DNA from: Clostridiales bacterium
GTDB lineage: Bacteria; Bacillota; Clostridia; Lachnospirales; Lachnospiraceae
Direction: 5' to 3'
DNA length: 64,000 nt
Assembly: GCA_029227635.1 (NCBI GenBank)
Contig: JAQYAH010000005.1
Span: 103,533 to 167,532, forward strand
The position numbers were made by a program, and so were the translations under genes. Shown piece after piece: positions 18,376 through 25,729 of the stretch. The notes under the pieces are model-generated. The model was not told the DNA's origin and did not search any database. It worked only from the letters and a program-made list of their open reading frames with translations. The stretch's first letter is position 1; every line of letters starts with the position of its first letter.

Positions 18376-18744
18376 ATGAATTTAAACAGTAGAGAAAAAT
18401 CAAAAGAAATGGCTAAGATCGCATACAAGGCTCTTGATGACAAAAAAGCCATTGATATTCGTATAATTGATATTTCCGAAGTTTCTCCCATTGCTGACTA
18501 CTTCATTATCGCTAACGGAAATAATCCAAACCAGGTAGCTTCTCTTACCGATAATGTTGATGAGTTCCTTGGAAAGGCAGGGTATGAGTGCAGCCATAAG
18601 GAAGGGGCGGGCGCCAACAGCTCATGGATTCTTCTGGATTACAATGACATAATTGTTCATGTATTTGATAAGGAGAATCGTGGATTCTATAATCTTGAGA
18701 AAATATGGAATGACGGTAAGGAAATCAATATTGAAGAGCTTTAA
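18376..18744 (+). CDS. rsfS: Ribosomal silencing factor RsfS
   Basis: Binds L14 on the 50S subunit and blocks subunit joining when nutrients are scarce. VSPIADYFIIANGNN and the C-terminal WILLDYNDIIVHVF block are diagnostic. The track start is GTG 18364, but AGGTGG (18362-18367) lies 8 bases ahead of ATG 18376, which gives the usual start and a 122 aa protein. It is the last gene of the + strand block and is closed by an inverted repeat. Confidence 0.94.
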   Translation: MNLNSREKSKEMAKIAYKALDDKKAIDIRIIDISEVSPIADYFIIANGNNPNQVASLTDNVDEFLGKAGYECSHKEGAGANSSWILLDYNDIIVHVFDKENRGFYNLEKIWNDGKEINIEEL

Positions 18745-18754
18745 TATGATATGC

Positions 18755-18786
18755 ATAAGGGATATCTCGCGAGGGATATCCCTTAT
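18755..18786. terminator. Perfect 12-bp inverted repeat between convergent rsfS and lexA
   Basis: ATAAGGGATATC / GATATCCCTTAT with an 8-base loop (TCGCGAGG). It can fold from either strand; T-runs are short on both sides, so efficiency is uncertain, but it is the only structure separating the two convergent genes. Confidence 0.6.
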
Positions 18787-18807
18787 TAGTTTCTCAAAAT
18801 ATCAAAC

Positions 18808-19419
18808 TCACATGTGTCTGAAGACAGCTACCACTTTGCCAAGGATTTCTACATGATCCACCAGAATGGGATCCATATCGTCATTCTCAGGCTGGAGTCT
18901 GAAAATACCTTCTTCTTTATAGAACGTCTTACACGTAGCACTGTCATCTACAAGTGCTACCACAACATCTCCATTATTGGCGGTGTTCTTTCGTTCAACT
19001 ATAACATAATCACCATCCATTATTCCTATATTGATCATGCTCTCACCGCGAATGCTCAGAATAAAGCAATCCTCATGAGGGAGAAAGTCCTTAGGAATAG
19101 GATAGCTGTCAGTAATATTCTCTTCGGCATATATAGGCTGTCCGGCTGCCACCTGACCAACATAGGGAATGTTGAACATTTCCTTGCGGCTCAATCCACT
19201 GTCGCCGTCAGTTATCTCAATTGCCCTGGGTTTAGTGGGGTCTCTACGAATGTAGCCATTCTTCTCCAAAGTCTCAAGATGTGCATGTACTGAAGATGTA
19301 GATTTAAGGTGAACCGCCTCACATATCTCACGGACTGCAGGCGGATAACCCTTACGCATTATCTCAGCTTTAATATAATTAAGGATCTCTTCCTGTTTCT
19401 TGCTAATCTTACCGGGCAT
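18808..19419 (-). CDS. lexA: LexA SOS transcriptional repressor
   Basis: Represses the SOS regulon and self-cleaves on RecA filaments. The N-terminal winged helix is KKQEEILNYIKAEI...PPAVREICEAVHL. The cleavage site Ala-Gly is in VGQVAAGQP; the catalytic Ser is in RGESMINIGIMDGD and the Lys in SATCKTF. ATG 19419 (MPGKISKKQ, 203 aa) has GGGAGGTG 7 bases upstream; the track start 13 codons earlier has none. Its promoter overlaps a LexA box, so it should be autoregulated. It is divergent from the LysM gene. Confidence 0.96.
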   Translation of the reverse strand: MPGKISKKQEEILNYIKAEIMRKGYPPAVREICEAVHLKSTSSVHAHLETLEKNGYIRRDPTKPRAIEITDGDSGLSRKEMFNIPYVGQVAAGQPIYAEENITDSYPIPKDFLPHEDCFILSIRGESMINIGIMDGDYVIVERKNTANNGDVVVALVDDSATCKTFYKEEGIFRLQPENDDMDPILVDHVEILGKVVAVFRHM

Positions 19420-19448
19420 ATTAAGCACCTCCCGTAATTGATAACATG

Positions 19449-19477
19449 ATACTATCACAGGCTTATGAAAAAAGCAA
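19449..19477 (-). promoter_or_regulatory. lexA: lexA promoter
   Basis: On the - strand TTGCTT, 17 bases, TAGTAT. The -35 overlaps LexA box 1, a layout that gives autorepression. Confidence 0.65.
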
Positions 19478-19488
19478 ACAAATGTTTC
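19475..19488. promoter_or_regulatory. LexA (SOS) box 1
   Basis: CAAACAAATGTTTC, a 2-mismatch version of the Firmicutes consensus CGAAC-N4-GTTCG. It covers the -35 of lexA. Confidence 0.7.
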
Positions 19489-19501
19489 GAAAATATGTTC
19501 G
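19488..19501. promoter_or_regulatory. LexA (SOS) box 2
   Basis: CGAAAATATGTTCG matches CGAAC-N4-GTTCG at 9 of 10 defined positions. It touches box 1 end to end, so two dimers could bind side by side. Confidence 0.8.
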
Positions 19502-19509
19502 ATTTTAGA

Positions 19510-19538
19510 TTGACAAACATTTGTTCGGTATATATAAT
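19510..19538 (+). promoter_or_regulatory. Consensus sigma-A promoter for the SOS LysM gene
   Basis: TTGACA, exactly 17 bases, TATAAT: both hexamers are perfect. LexA box 3 overlaps the -35 and spacer. This is a very strong promoter that is likely held off by LexA. Confidence 0.88.
19514..19527. promoter_or_regulatory. LexA (SOS) box 3
   Basis: CAAACATTTGTTCG, 9 of 10 defined consensus positions, lying inside the -35/spacer of the LysM promoter. Confidence 0.82.
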
Positions 19539-19549
19539 GGTATTACAGA

Positions 19550-19563
19550 CGAACAAGTGTTCC
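19550..19563. promoter_or_regulatory. LexA (SOS) box 4
   Basis: CGAACAAGTGTTCC, 9 of 10 defined positions, just after the predicted transcription start of the LysM gene and 28 bases before its ATG. Confidence 0.82.
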
Positions 19564-19590
19564 TGAGTTATCGTAGACGGAGAGAAGATT

Positions 19591-19983
19591 ATGAGAGCGG
19601 TCAATAAACACTCAACATATACCAGAAGACCTTCAGGAAGAAGTCATCGACGCAGGAGAGTATCCATATCTAAGATATTTGCGGCTTTGATTATCTTCGC
19701 AGTTATTGTATCAGCAGGAATAACCCTGAAAGCTTTTGTAAGCTCAGCAAGTGAAGGTGACAATCCAGATCGAGTAATCTGCTATAAACAGATTGACGTT
19801 GAATATGGCGACTCTGTATGGAGTATAGCTTCAGAGAATCTGCCTGACGACTATACGGATGTTCAGAGCTATGTTAATGAGATATTAAGCATTAACAATT
19901 TTCCCAGTGATATTAAGCTAGCTGAAGGCTCACAGATCATTATTCCTTATTATCATACAGTTACAGCTTCAACCCTTAAGTAG
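19591..19983 (+). CDS. SOS-controlled TM + LysM protein, probable YneA-like cell division suppressor
   Basis: A 130 aa protein with a basic N-terminus (RRPSGRSHRRRRV), one transmembrane helix at about 29-50, and a LysM domain at about 63-121 (VEYGDSVWSIASENL ... LAEGSQIIIPY). This architecture, the divergent position next to lexA and the SOS boxes match Bacillus YneA, which delays septation after DNA damage from outside the membrane. GGAGAGAAG lies about 6 bases before ATG 19591. Sequence similarity to YneA itself was not tested; the role is inferred from architecture and regulation. Confidence 0.8.
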   Translation: MRAVNKHSTYTRRPSGRSHRRRRVSISKIFAALIIFAVIVSAGITLKAFVSSASEGDNPDRVICYKQIDVEYGDSVWSIASENLPDDYTDVQSYVNEILSINNFPSDIKLAEGSQIIIPYYHTVTASTLK

Positions 19984-20028
19984 ATCCATTAGTTTTTACA
20001 TATTAGAAGAGAGTCTTTTATATTTAAC

Positions 20029-20084
20029 AGCCCGCTGTAGGCATTACATAGCACCTAGTATTATGTAATCAGTCGAAGCGGGCT
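20029..20084. repeat. Two-tier inverted repeat between the LysM gene and the recombinase
   Basis: The outer arms AGCCCGCT / AGCGGGCT enclose inner arms ATTACATA / TATGTAAT. The inner part can also be read as two 11-base arms, ATTACATAGCA and TATTATGTAAT (9 of 11 matching as inverted copies), around CCTAG. There is no T-run, so it is a poor terminator. It may be an RNA structure ending the SOS transcript or a recombinase site. Confidence 0.5.
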
Positions 20085-20134
20085 CTATAAGAAATACATA
20101 TCTATACGACAAATCTCAATTTTTCCAAAAGATA

Positions 20135-20163
20135 TGGACGGATTTAAGCCATTATGCTATAAT
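20135..20163 (+). promoter_or_regulatory. Promoter for the tyrosine recombinase
   Basis: TGGACG, 17 bases, TATAAT, with an extended -10 (TGCTATAAT). No LexA box is seen here, so the recombinase is probably not directly SOS-controlled. Confidence 0.5.
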
Positions 20164-20216
20164 TAACCGGTAATTATCAGGTTGTATTGTCTATTTGTTT
20201 TTCAGAGGTGATACTT

Positions 20217-21275
20217 ATGGCTAGGGATCTAACCTATGCAGAACAGACATCAGTAAATAACACCTTGCGGCTTCGAGATCTGCTTAAAGGACTTCCACCT
20301 TTTGCAAAAGATTATTTCAGAGCAATTGAACCAACTACATCCAATAGAACCCGTTTATCTTATGCATACGATATAAGGTTGTTTTTTAAGTTCTTGATTG
20401 AAAACAATCCAGCATATCGAAACTACAGTCTCACTGACTTTAAGGTTGAAGATCTGAATAAGCTGGATGCACTCGATATTGAAGAATATCAGGAATACCT
20501 CAAGGTTTACACTGACACTTCTGACAAGATGGTTACCAACGGCGAGAAGGGACTTTCTCGTAAAATGTCTGCTCTTCGCTCCTTCTACAAGTACTATCAC
20601 AAGCACGGTATTATTGAGAATAATCCTACCCTCCTTGTGGATATGCCAAAATTGCATGAGAAAGCAATAATAAGACTGGATAATGATGAAATCGCTATGC
20701 TATTAGATCACATAGAACAGCGTGGTAATTCTCTTACCGGTCAGGCCAAAATCTACCATGAGAAGAATAAATGCCGGGATCTGGCGATAGTAACAACGCT
20801 GCTTGGCACCGGTATTCGTGTTTCAGAGCTTGTTGGTCTTGATATCAATAATGTGAACTTTAAGAATAACGGACTTACCGTTACCCGCAAAGGCGGTAAT
20901 CAGATGGAAGTCTATTTTGGAGATGAGGTTGAGAAAGCACTTAAAGACTATCTTGAAGAGAGAATGGCCGTAACAGCACTTCCGGGCCATGAGAAGGCCC
21001 TGTTTCTTTCCACTCAGAAACGCAGGATCGGCGTACAGGCCGTAGAGAATCTTGTTAAGAAATATGCATTGGAAGTGACCCCGAATAAGCATATTACCCC
21101 ACATAAACTAAGAAGTACTTATGGTACTGCACTCTACAAGGAGACCGGTGATATCTATCTGGTTGCGGATGTTCTTGGACATAAAGATGTAAATACTACT
21201 AAGAAGCACTATGCAGCTATTGATGAAGACAGACGCCGTCTTGCGGCGAAGGCAGTAAAATTAAGGGAGGTGTAG
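20217..21275 (+). CDS. Tyrosine recombinase, Xer-like (XerS-like layout)
   Basis: Site-specific recombinase of 352 aa from ATG 20217, which has AGAGGTGAT upstream; the track start is 10 codons early. Catalytic residues are all visible: R201 (GTGIRVSEL), K225 (TVTRKGGN), H296 and R299 (TPHKLRSTYG), H322 (LGHKDV) and Y332 (KKHYAAI). The core-binding domain is at about 30-145. Length and the long N-terminal and inter-domain segments recall streptococcal XerS (about 356 aa) more than XerC/XerD (about 300 aa), from memory without alignment. No mobile-element cargo is nearby, so a chromosomal role such as dimer resolution is more likely than an integrase. Confidence 0.85.
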   Translation: MARDLTYAEQTSVNNTLRLRDLLKGLPPFAKDYFRAIEPTTSNRTRLSYAYDIRLFFKFLIENNPAYRNYSLTDFKVEDLNKLDALDIEEYQEYLKVYTDTSDKMVTNGEKGLSRKMSALRSFYKYYHKHGIIENNPTLLVDMPKLHEKAIIRLDNDEIAMLLDHIEQRGNSLTGQAKIYHEKNKCRDLAIVTTLLGTGIRVSELVGLDINNVNFKNNGLTVTRKGGNQMEVYFGDEVEKALKDYLEERMAVTALPGHEKALFLSTQKRRIGVQAVENLVKKYALEVTPNKHITPHKLRSTYGTALYKETGDIYLVADVLGHKDVNTTKKHYAAIDEDRRRLAAKAVKLREV

Positions 21276-21294
21276 GTGTGCACCTACGCCTCCC
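21265..21294. terminator. 14-bp inverted repeat at convergent recombinase / dtd ends
   Basis: GGGAGGTGTAGGTG and CACCTACGCCTCCC form a stem with one wobble and a minimal loop; the 5' arm includes the recombinase stop codon. A weak T-rich stretch (TTAATTTTA) follows on the - strand, so it may serve mainly the dtd transcript. Confidence 0.55.
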
Positions 21295-21323
21295 ATTATA
21301 AATGTCCTGGTCGTCAACTTCTG

Positions 21324-21776
21324 TTAGAATCCTAACTCCTCAGAATCCAGAATCACTGTAAAAGGACCATCATTAAGAAGGCGAATCTTCATATCTGCTC
21401 CGAAGGACCCTCTCTCAACAGTCTTTACCTGCTCTTTTGCTTTTCCAATGATATATTCGTATAGACTTTCTGCATGGTCAGGCTTTCCGGCTCTGATAAA
21501 GCTGGGGCGATTGCCTTTTTTGCAGTCAGCATACAAAGTAAACTGTGAAACGAGAAGCAAAGATCCATTAACATCCGCAAGGGCTTTGTTTGTTTTGCCG
21601 TTCTCGTCCTCAAAGATTCGAAGACCTATAAGTTTTTTTAGCATTTTATCGGCAATAGTCTCGTCATCCTTGTCGCTGACTCCTATAAGTACCAGAAAAC
21701 CCTTTTGAATCTCTCCGATAGTATTATTATCAACAGTGACTGAGGCTTCTGACACTCTCTGAATTACAAATCTCAT
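21324..21776 (-). CDS. dtd: D-aminoacyl-tRNA deacylase Dtd
   Basis: Removes D-amino acids (and glycine mis-charged on tRNA-Ala) from tRNA. At 150 aa it has the active-site motif SQFTLYAD and the NxGPxT-type motif NDGPFTV. The N-terminus MRFVIQRVSEASVTV is family-typical. It is the last gene of a four-gene unit aroB-lspA-rluD-dtd. Confidence 0.95.
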   Translation of the reverse strand: MRFVIQRVSEASVTVDNNTIGEIQKGFLVLIGVSDKDDETIADKMLKKLIGLRIFEDENGKTNKALADVNGSLLLVSQFTLYADCKKGNRPSFIRAGKPDHAESLYEYIIGKAKEQVKTVERGSFGADMKIRLLNDGPFTVILDSEELGF

Positions 21777-21790
21777 AAGTAATTGTCTCC

Positions 21791-22720
21791 TTAGTAGTTA
21801 TTGGTTTTAATTATTCTCAGGATATTCTGAAAGTAATCAGGCAAATCTGTGGTGAATCTCACTTTCTCTCCCTTTGAGGGATGGATGAGTTCCAGCTCTT
21901 TAGCGTGAAGAGTCTGAGTTAATGTCCCGGGAAAACGGGAATCCCTGTGACCATAAACCAGATCGCCAAGAATCGGGTGATTTATGTAGGCCATATGGAC
22001 TCTTATTTGATGTGTTCGTCCGGTCTCAAGGTTACACTGAATATATGTGTAATTTTTAAATGTCTCAATAACATGATAATGAGTAATGGCTTCTTTACCG
22101 GATCCGTCTCGTATGACAGCCATCTTCTTTCTGTCTGACTTGTTTCGTCCAATTGGAGCATCCACTGTTCCGTCTTCATATAAGCAGCCTTTAACGATAG
22201 CGTGATATGTCCTTTTTACTGTATGATCCTTTAGCTGTTCGGCAAGAGCATTGTGAGAAATATCATTTTTGCAGACTGCCAGGAGTCCTGTTGTATCCAT
22301 GTCAATCCGATGTACAATACCCGGACGTTTTACTCCGTTAATTCCGGAAAGGTTATCTTTACAGTGATATAGCAGTGCATTTACAAGTGTACCGGTGTAG
22401 TGACCGTTTGCGGGATGTACCACCATGTTTTTTGGCTTATTTACGATAATCAGATCATCATCTTCATAAACCACATCAATTGGAATGTCCTCAGGCTCAA
22501 TCTCAGGCTCTACAGGGGAAGGAATGCTCACAGTCACATATTCATCTCCCTTGAGCTTGTAATTCGATTTACGGGCCTGTCCGTTGATCGTAACAAACCC
22601 TTCTTCAATCAGCTTTTGTAATCCTGAACGGGACAGATCTTCAAAATAACAATTTAAGAATTTGTCCAGTCGAATTCCCTGGGATTCTTCATTTACTGTT
22701 ATGATCCTGGTTTCGGACAT
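21791..22720 (-). CDS. rluD: RluA-family 23S rRNA pseudouridine synthase (RluD-like)
   Basis: An S4 domain at about 15-75 (IRLDKFLNCYF) precedes the catalytic domain with VHRIDMDTTGLLA (catalytic Asp) and TGRTHQIRVHMAYINHPILGD. At 309 aa, directly downstream of lspA with a 3-base gap, it has the standard Firmicutes lspA-rluD (ylyB) arrangement. It is the second RluA paralogue in the window. Confidence 0.93.
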   Translation of the reverse strand: MSETRIITVNEESQGIRLDKFLNCYFEDLSRSGLQKLIEEGFVTINGQARKSNYKLKGDEYVTVSIPSPVEPEIEPEDIPIDVVYEDDDLIIVNKPKNMVVHPANGHYTGTLVNALLYHCKDNLSGINGVKRPGIVHRIDMDTTGLLAVCKNDISHNALAEQLKDHTVKRTYHAIVKGCLYEDGTVDAPIGRNKSDRKKMAVIRDGSGKEAITHYHVIETFKNYTYIQCNLETGRTHQIRVHMAYINHPILGDLVYGHRDSRFPGTLTQTLHAKELELIHPSKGEKVRFTTDLPDYFQNILRIIKTNNY

Positions 22721-22723
22721 ATA

Positions 22724-23236
22724 TTACCCTTTCTTGTTTCTTCTTATGAGGAAGGAAAAATCATCATCTTTGTAATAAAAAAGTATCAAAATGACAAAAA
22801 GGAAAGCTCCACAGGTAATATAGATATCTGCCACATTGAACACCGGAAAATCAATCAGTGAGAAATAAAAGAAATCTACAACAAATCCGTTCACAACTCT
22901 ATCGATCATATTGCCCAGTGCACCGGAGATAAACAAAACTATTACGAGCTTCATCCAGTTATATTTGGATTCAGTAGGCATATTAAAGTAAATATATGCA
23001 AAAACTATCGAGAGCAGGCAGGCAAATACTACAAAAAAGAACCTTGCTCCGGAGAACATACCCCAGGCAGCGCCCTGATTCTCCAAATATCTTAATTCAA
23101 ACACTCCGTTTATAAGTACTTTTGCATGATCTTTAAGTGAAATAACCGCTTGGTTCTTTGTCCATTGATCAAGGATTATCAGTAGTATCGCGGAAACCAA
23201 GCCAATAAAGGCAGATTTGATTTTGCTTCGATTCAT
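22724..23236 (-). CDS. lspA: Lipoprotein signal peptidase II
   Basis: Membrane aspartyl protease that cleaves prolipoprotein signal peptides after lipid attachment. At 170 aa it has four hydrophobic helices. The catalytic Asp pair lies in GNMIDRV and FNVADIYI, and ENQGAAWG is the other conserved block. A substrate lipoprotein (the DD-carboxypeptidase at 27.7-28.7 kb) is encoded nearby. Confidence 0.96.
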   Translation of the reverse strand: MNRSKIKSAFIGLVSAILLIILDQWTKNQAVISLKDHAKVLINGVFELRYLENQGAAWGMFSGARFFFVVFACLLSIVFAYIYFNMPTESKYNWMKLVIVLFISGALGNMIDRVVNGFVVDFFYFSLIDFPVFNVADIYITCGAFLFVILILFYYKDDDFSFLIRRNKKG

Positions 23237-23254
23237 GTTCTCATACTCCAGTGA

Positions 23255-24313
23255 TTATTTGCATACAACATCTATTGCATTACGTATATCTGACTCAGTT
23301 ACAGAACTGTCAATATACGCATCACCAATAGAATTCAGGAGAATAAATCTGAAATGACCATGTTGGTTCTTTTTATCTTGACAAGAAGCCTTGTATACTC
23401 CTTCCCTGTCAAGCCCTTCCACAGAAGTGGGAAGTCCGAAACTTCGTATAAAATCAACAGTCTCATGATAATCAACTTCAGAAATCCGGCCTTTTAAAGC
23501 AGACAGCCAGCAGGCTGCATTCATGCCTATTGCAACACAGGCACCGTGACTCAGCTTGAAATCTGCTTCCTTCTCTATAGCATGACCAAGGGTGTGTCCA
23601 AAATTCAGTAAAGCACGGATACCATTCTCTCTCCAGTCATTCTCAACTATGTACTGCTTGATCTTACCGCTTCGCTCGATCATCTCTGCCAAAACATTCG
23701 GATCCTTTTTGAGAATAGCCTCCCTGTTATTCTTAAGCCAGTAATAGTAGTCTTCAGAGTGAAGCAGGCTATGCTTTAATATCTCTCCTAAGCCACATTT
23801 GAATTCTCTGTCGGGCAAGGTGTTGATAACCTGAAGGTTAATGTAAACCAAGCCGGGTTCATAAAAAGCTCCCACAAGATTCTTGAGTCCGTTAAAATCT
23901 ACTCCGGTTTTGCCTCCTATACTGCTGTCAACCTGAGCAAGCAGGGATGTAGGAATCTGAACAAACTCAATTCCTCTCATATAAATAGAGGCAGCGAAGC
24001 CAGCAATGTCTCCGGTCACTCCTCCACCCAGGGCAACTACAAGGTCTTTGCGGTCAAAATGGTTTTCTGTGAGAGTCTGAAGAATCTCAGTTATGGTTCC
24101 CAGGTGTTTATTAGCTTCACCAGCAGGAAAAACATGGGATACACAGCCTCTGCAGTTGCCTTCAAAAACCTGTTGTATCTCATTGAGATAAAGCCTGCTA
24201 ACATTTGAATCTGTTACGATACAGACTTTCCTCTGGGATATCTCGGTCTTCAGGGACCTTATCTCCTCAAGCAAATTATCGAAGTTGTTTTCTATTACAA
24301 TTTTGTAATTCAT
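23255..24313 (-). CDS. aroB: 3-Dehydroquinate synthase AroB
   Basis: Second step of the shikimate pathway, DAHP to 3-dehydroquinate, NAD- and metal-dependent. LGGGVTGDIAGFAAS is the NAD-binding stretch; LLAQVDSSIGGKTGVDF, FGHTLGHAIE and SHGACVAIG carry catalytic Lys and metal-binding His/Glu. ATG 24313 (MNYKIVIEN) is preferred: CGGGAG lies about 6 bases upstream, while the track start 11 codons earlier is an unsupported TTG. No other shikimate genes are in the window. Confidence 0.95.
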   Translation of the reverse strand: MNYKIVIENNFDNLLEEIRSLKTEISQRKVCIVTDSNVSRLYLNEIQQVFEGNCRGCVSHVFPAGEANKHLGTITEILQTLTENHFDRKDLVVALGGGVTGDIAGFAASIYMRGIEFVQIPTSLLAQVDSSIGGKTGVDFNGLKNLVGAFYEPGLVYINLQVINTLPDREFKCGLGEILKHSLLHSEDYYYWLKNNREAILKKDPNVLAEMIERSGKIKQYIVENDWRENGIRALLNFGHTLGHAIEKEADFKLSHGACVAIGMNAACWLSALKGRISEVDYHETVDFIRSFGLPTSVEGLDREGVYKASCQDKKNQHGHFRFILLNSIGDAYIDSSVTESDIRNAIDVVCK

Positions 24314-24385
24314 ATTAATCTCCCGGACAATATTTGATACGGTCAAGCTCTGCTTAAACTCTGAACCTTGGATCGTCGCCTATAC

Positions 24386-24413
24386 TAAAAAGAGCATCAG
24401 AAGTCTGATGCTC
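24386..24413 (-). terminator. Terminator after sepF
   Basis: On the - strand GAGCATCAG-acttC-TGATGCTC (9-10 bp stem) is followed by TTTTTAG. It is strong and separates the HlyD-yggS-sepF unit from aroB. Confidence 0.85.
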
Positions 24414-24434
24414 AAAAAAAACTATAGGTTTCGA

Positions 24435-24977
24435 TTAGAAACTTGATCTAACCGATGAAACATCAAGAGAACTCTTGTCTGTATCCAAAAGATCTGTAAG
24501 ATCTCCGGAAACCTCAAAAGTCGAGGGAGTAAGTACAAAGACAAACTGTGTCACCTTGCGAAGATTTCCTCTTAATGCAAAACATGAGCCTGATGTGAAG
24601 TCAATTATTCTCTGTGCAACATCGATATCAAGGCCCTCAAGGTTGAGCATTACCGCTCTGTTTGATATAAGTGTTTCTGACACCTCTCTGCTGTCATCCA
24701 CAGAAGTAGGCTTAATAAAGCGAATTTCCGGACGTCTTGCTGAAGAGCGCTCGTTCTGTTTAATAGGAGTAACTTTAGAGGAGAATTTAGATGATTTCTT
24801 AGGCGGTTCATCCTCAAAAGCATCATCTTCATCATACTTGGGAGACTTATCCTTCTTGAAGAAGCTCTTCTTAGGCTTCTCTTCATAGTACTCTTCGTCG
24901 TCTATGAAATCCTCATCATAATCGTCTTCGTCATCCTCAAGACTCATAAAATTGAGAAATTTATCCAAAATACCCAT
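24435..24977 (-). CDS. sepF: Cell division protein SepF
   Basis: Membrane-bound FtsZ partner that bundles protofilaments at the septum. The N-terminal membrane-targeting helix MGILDKFLNFMSL is followed by a very acidic linker (DDEDDYDEDF) and a basic stretch. The C-terminal SepF domain begins near NRAVMLNLEGLD and includes DFTSGSCFALRG and VFVLTPS. At 180 aa, it sits downstream of yggS as in other Firmicutes. Confidence 0.95.
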   Translation of the reverse strand: MGILDKFLNFMSLEDDEDDYDEDFIDDEEYYEEKPKKSFFKKDKSPKYDEDDAFEDEPPKKSSKFSSKVTPIKQNERSSARRPEIRFIKPTSVDDSREVSETLISNRAVMLNLEGLDIDVAQRIIDFTSGSCFALRGNLRKVTQFVFVLTPSTFEVSGDLTDLLDTDKSSLDVSSVRSSF

Positions 24978-25001
24978 ATGTAATCCCTTCTTATCACCAG
25001 T

Positions 25002-25718
25002 TTATTTGCGGCTATAATCTCTCATTCCAAAAATACTGGAACCCACTCTTACCATGGTAGCACCCTCTTCGATTGCAACTTCGAAGTCGCCGCTCATACC
25101 CATCGACAGGGCACTCATATTGACATTATCGATGTTTTCATTTCTGATGTCAACCAATAATTCTCTTAATTTTTTAAAAACTGGCCTGTTCTCCTCAGGG
25201 TCAGAAACATTAGGTGCAATTGTCATAAGTCCACTGATGTGAAGGTGAGGAAGTTTAGCAGCCTCTCTTACTAACTCTTTAGTTTCAGAGAGTTTTACTC
25301 CAAATTTGCTCTCCTCTTCAGCTACGTTAACCTCAATGAGAACCGGAATAACTCTGTCGATTTTAGCAGCTTCCTTCTCAATTGCCTCCGCAAGTCTTAA
25401 TGAATCCACAGAATGGATCATCTCGACATCTTTAACTATCATCTTAACCTTGTTTCGCTGAAGATGACCAATAAGATGCCAGGAAATATCAGCAGGGAGT
25501 TCAGGTATCTTGGAAGTAATCTCCTGAACTTTGTTCTCACCGAAACAGCGAAGTCCGAGTTCGTATGCGTTTTGTAGAGTTTCAACCGGATGAGTCTTAG
25601 TTACAGCAATCAGACGGACATCTTCCCGGTTTCTTCCGCTTCTGAGACAAGCGTTGGATATTCGCTCTTCTATCTCATTTATTCTGCTCTTTAATTCATT
25701 AACTGTTAATTCTGCCAA
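25002..25718 (-). CDS. yggS: YggS-family PLP homeostasis protein
   Basis: Non-enzymatic PLP-binding barrel protein that buffers pyridoxal phosphate. AVTKTHPVE contains the PLP lysine; GENKVQEI, WHLIGHLQRNK and GMSGDFEVAIEEGATMVRVGSSIFG are signatures. TTG 25718 (LAELTV) with GAGGTG 6 bases upstream is preferred over GTG 25727, which lies inside that ribosome binding site. It is adjacent to sepF, a conserved pairing. Confidence 0.93.
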   Translation of the reverse strand: MAELTVNELKSRINEIEERISNACLRSGRNREDVRLIAVTKTHPVETLQNAYELGLRCFGENKVQEITSKIPELPADISWHLIGHLQRNKVKMIVKDVEMIHSVDSLRLAEAIEKEAAKIDRVIPVLIEVNVAEEESKFGVKLSETKELVREAAKLPHLHISGLMTIAPNVSDPEENRPVFKKLRELLVDIRNENIDNVNMSALSMGMSGDFEVAIEEGATMVRVGSSIFGMRDYSRK

Positions 25719-25729
25719 GATAATCACCT

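Noticed and set aside
18814-19293. 159 aa + strand ORF opposite lexA
   Set aside because: Mirror of lexA coding sequence; no ribosome binding site and lexA on the - strand has all catalytic motifs.
20217-21275. Recombinase as integrase of a mobile element
   Set aside because: No cargo, excisionase, relaxase or tRNA attachment site near it; flanking genes are housekeeping on both sides.
21265-21294. Inverted repeat after the recombinase as an attachment site
   Set aside because: It overlaps the stop codon between convergent genes and behaves like a terminator stem; no second copy seen.
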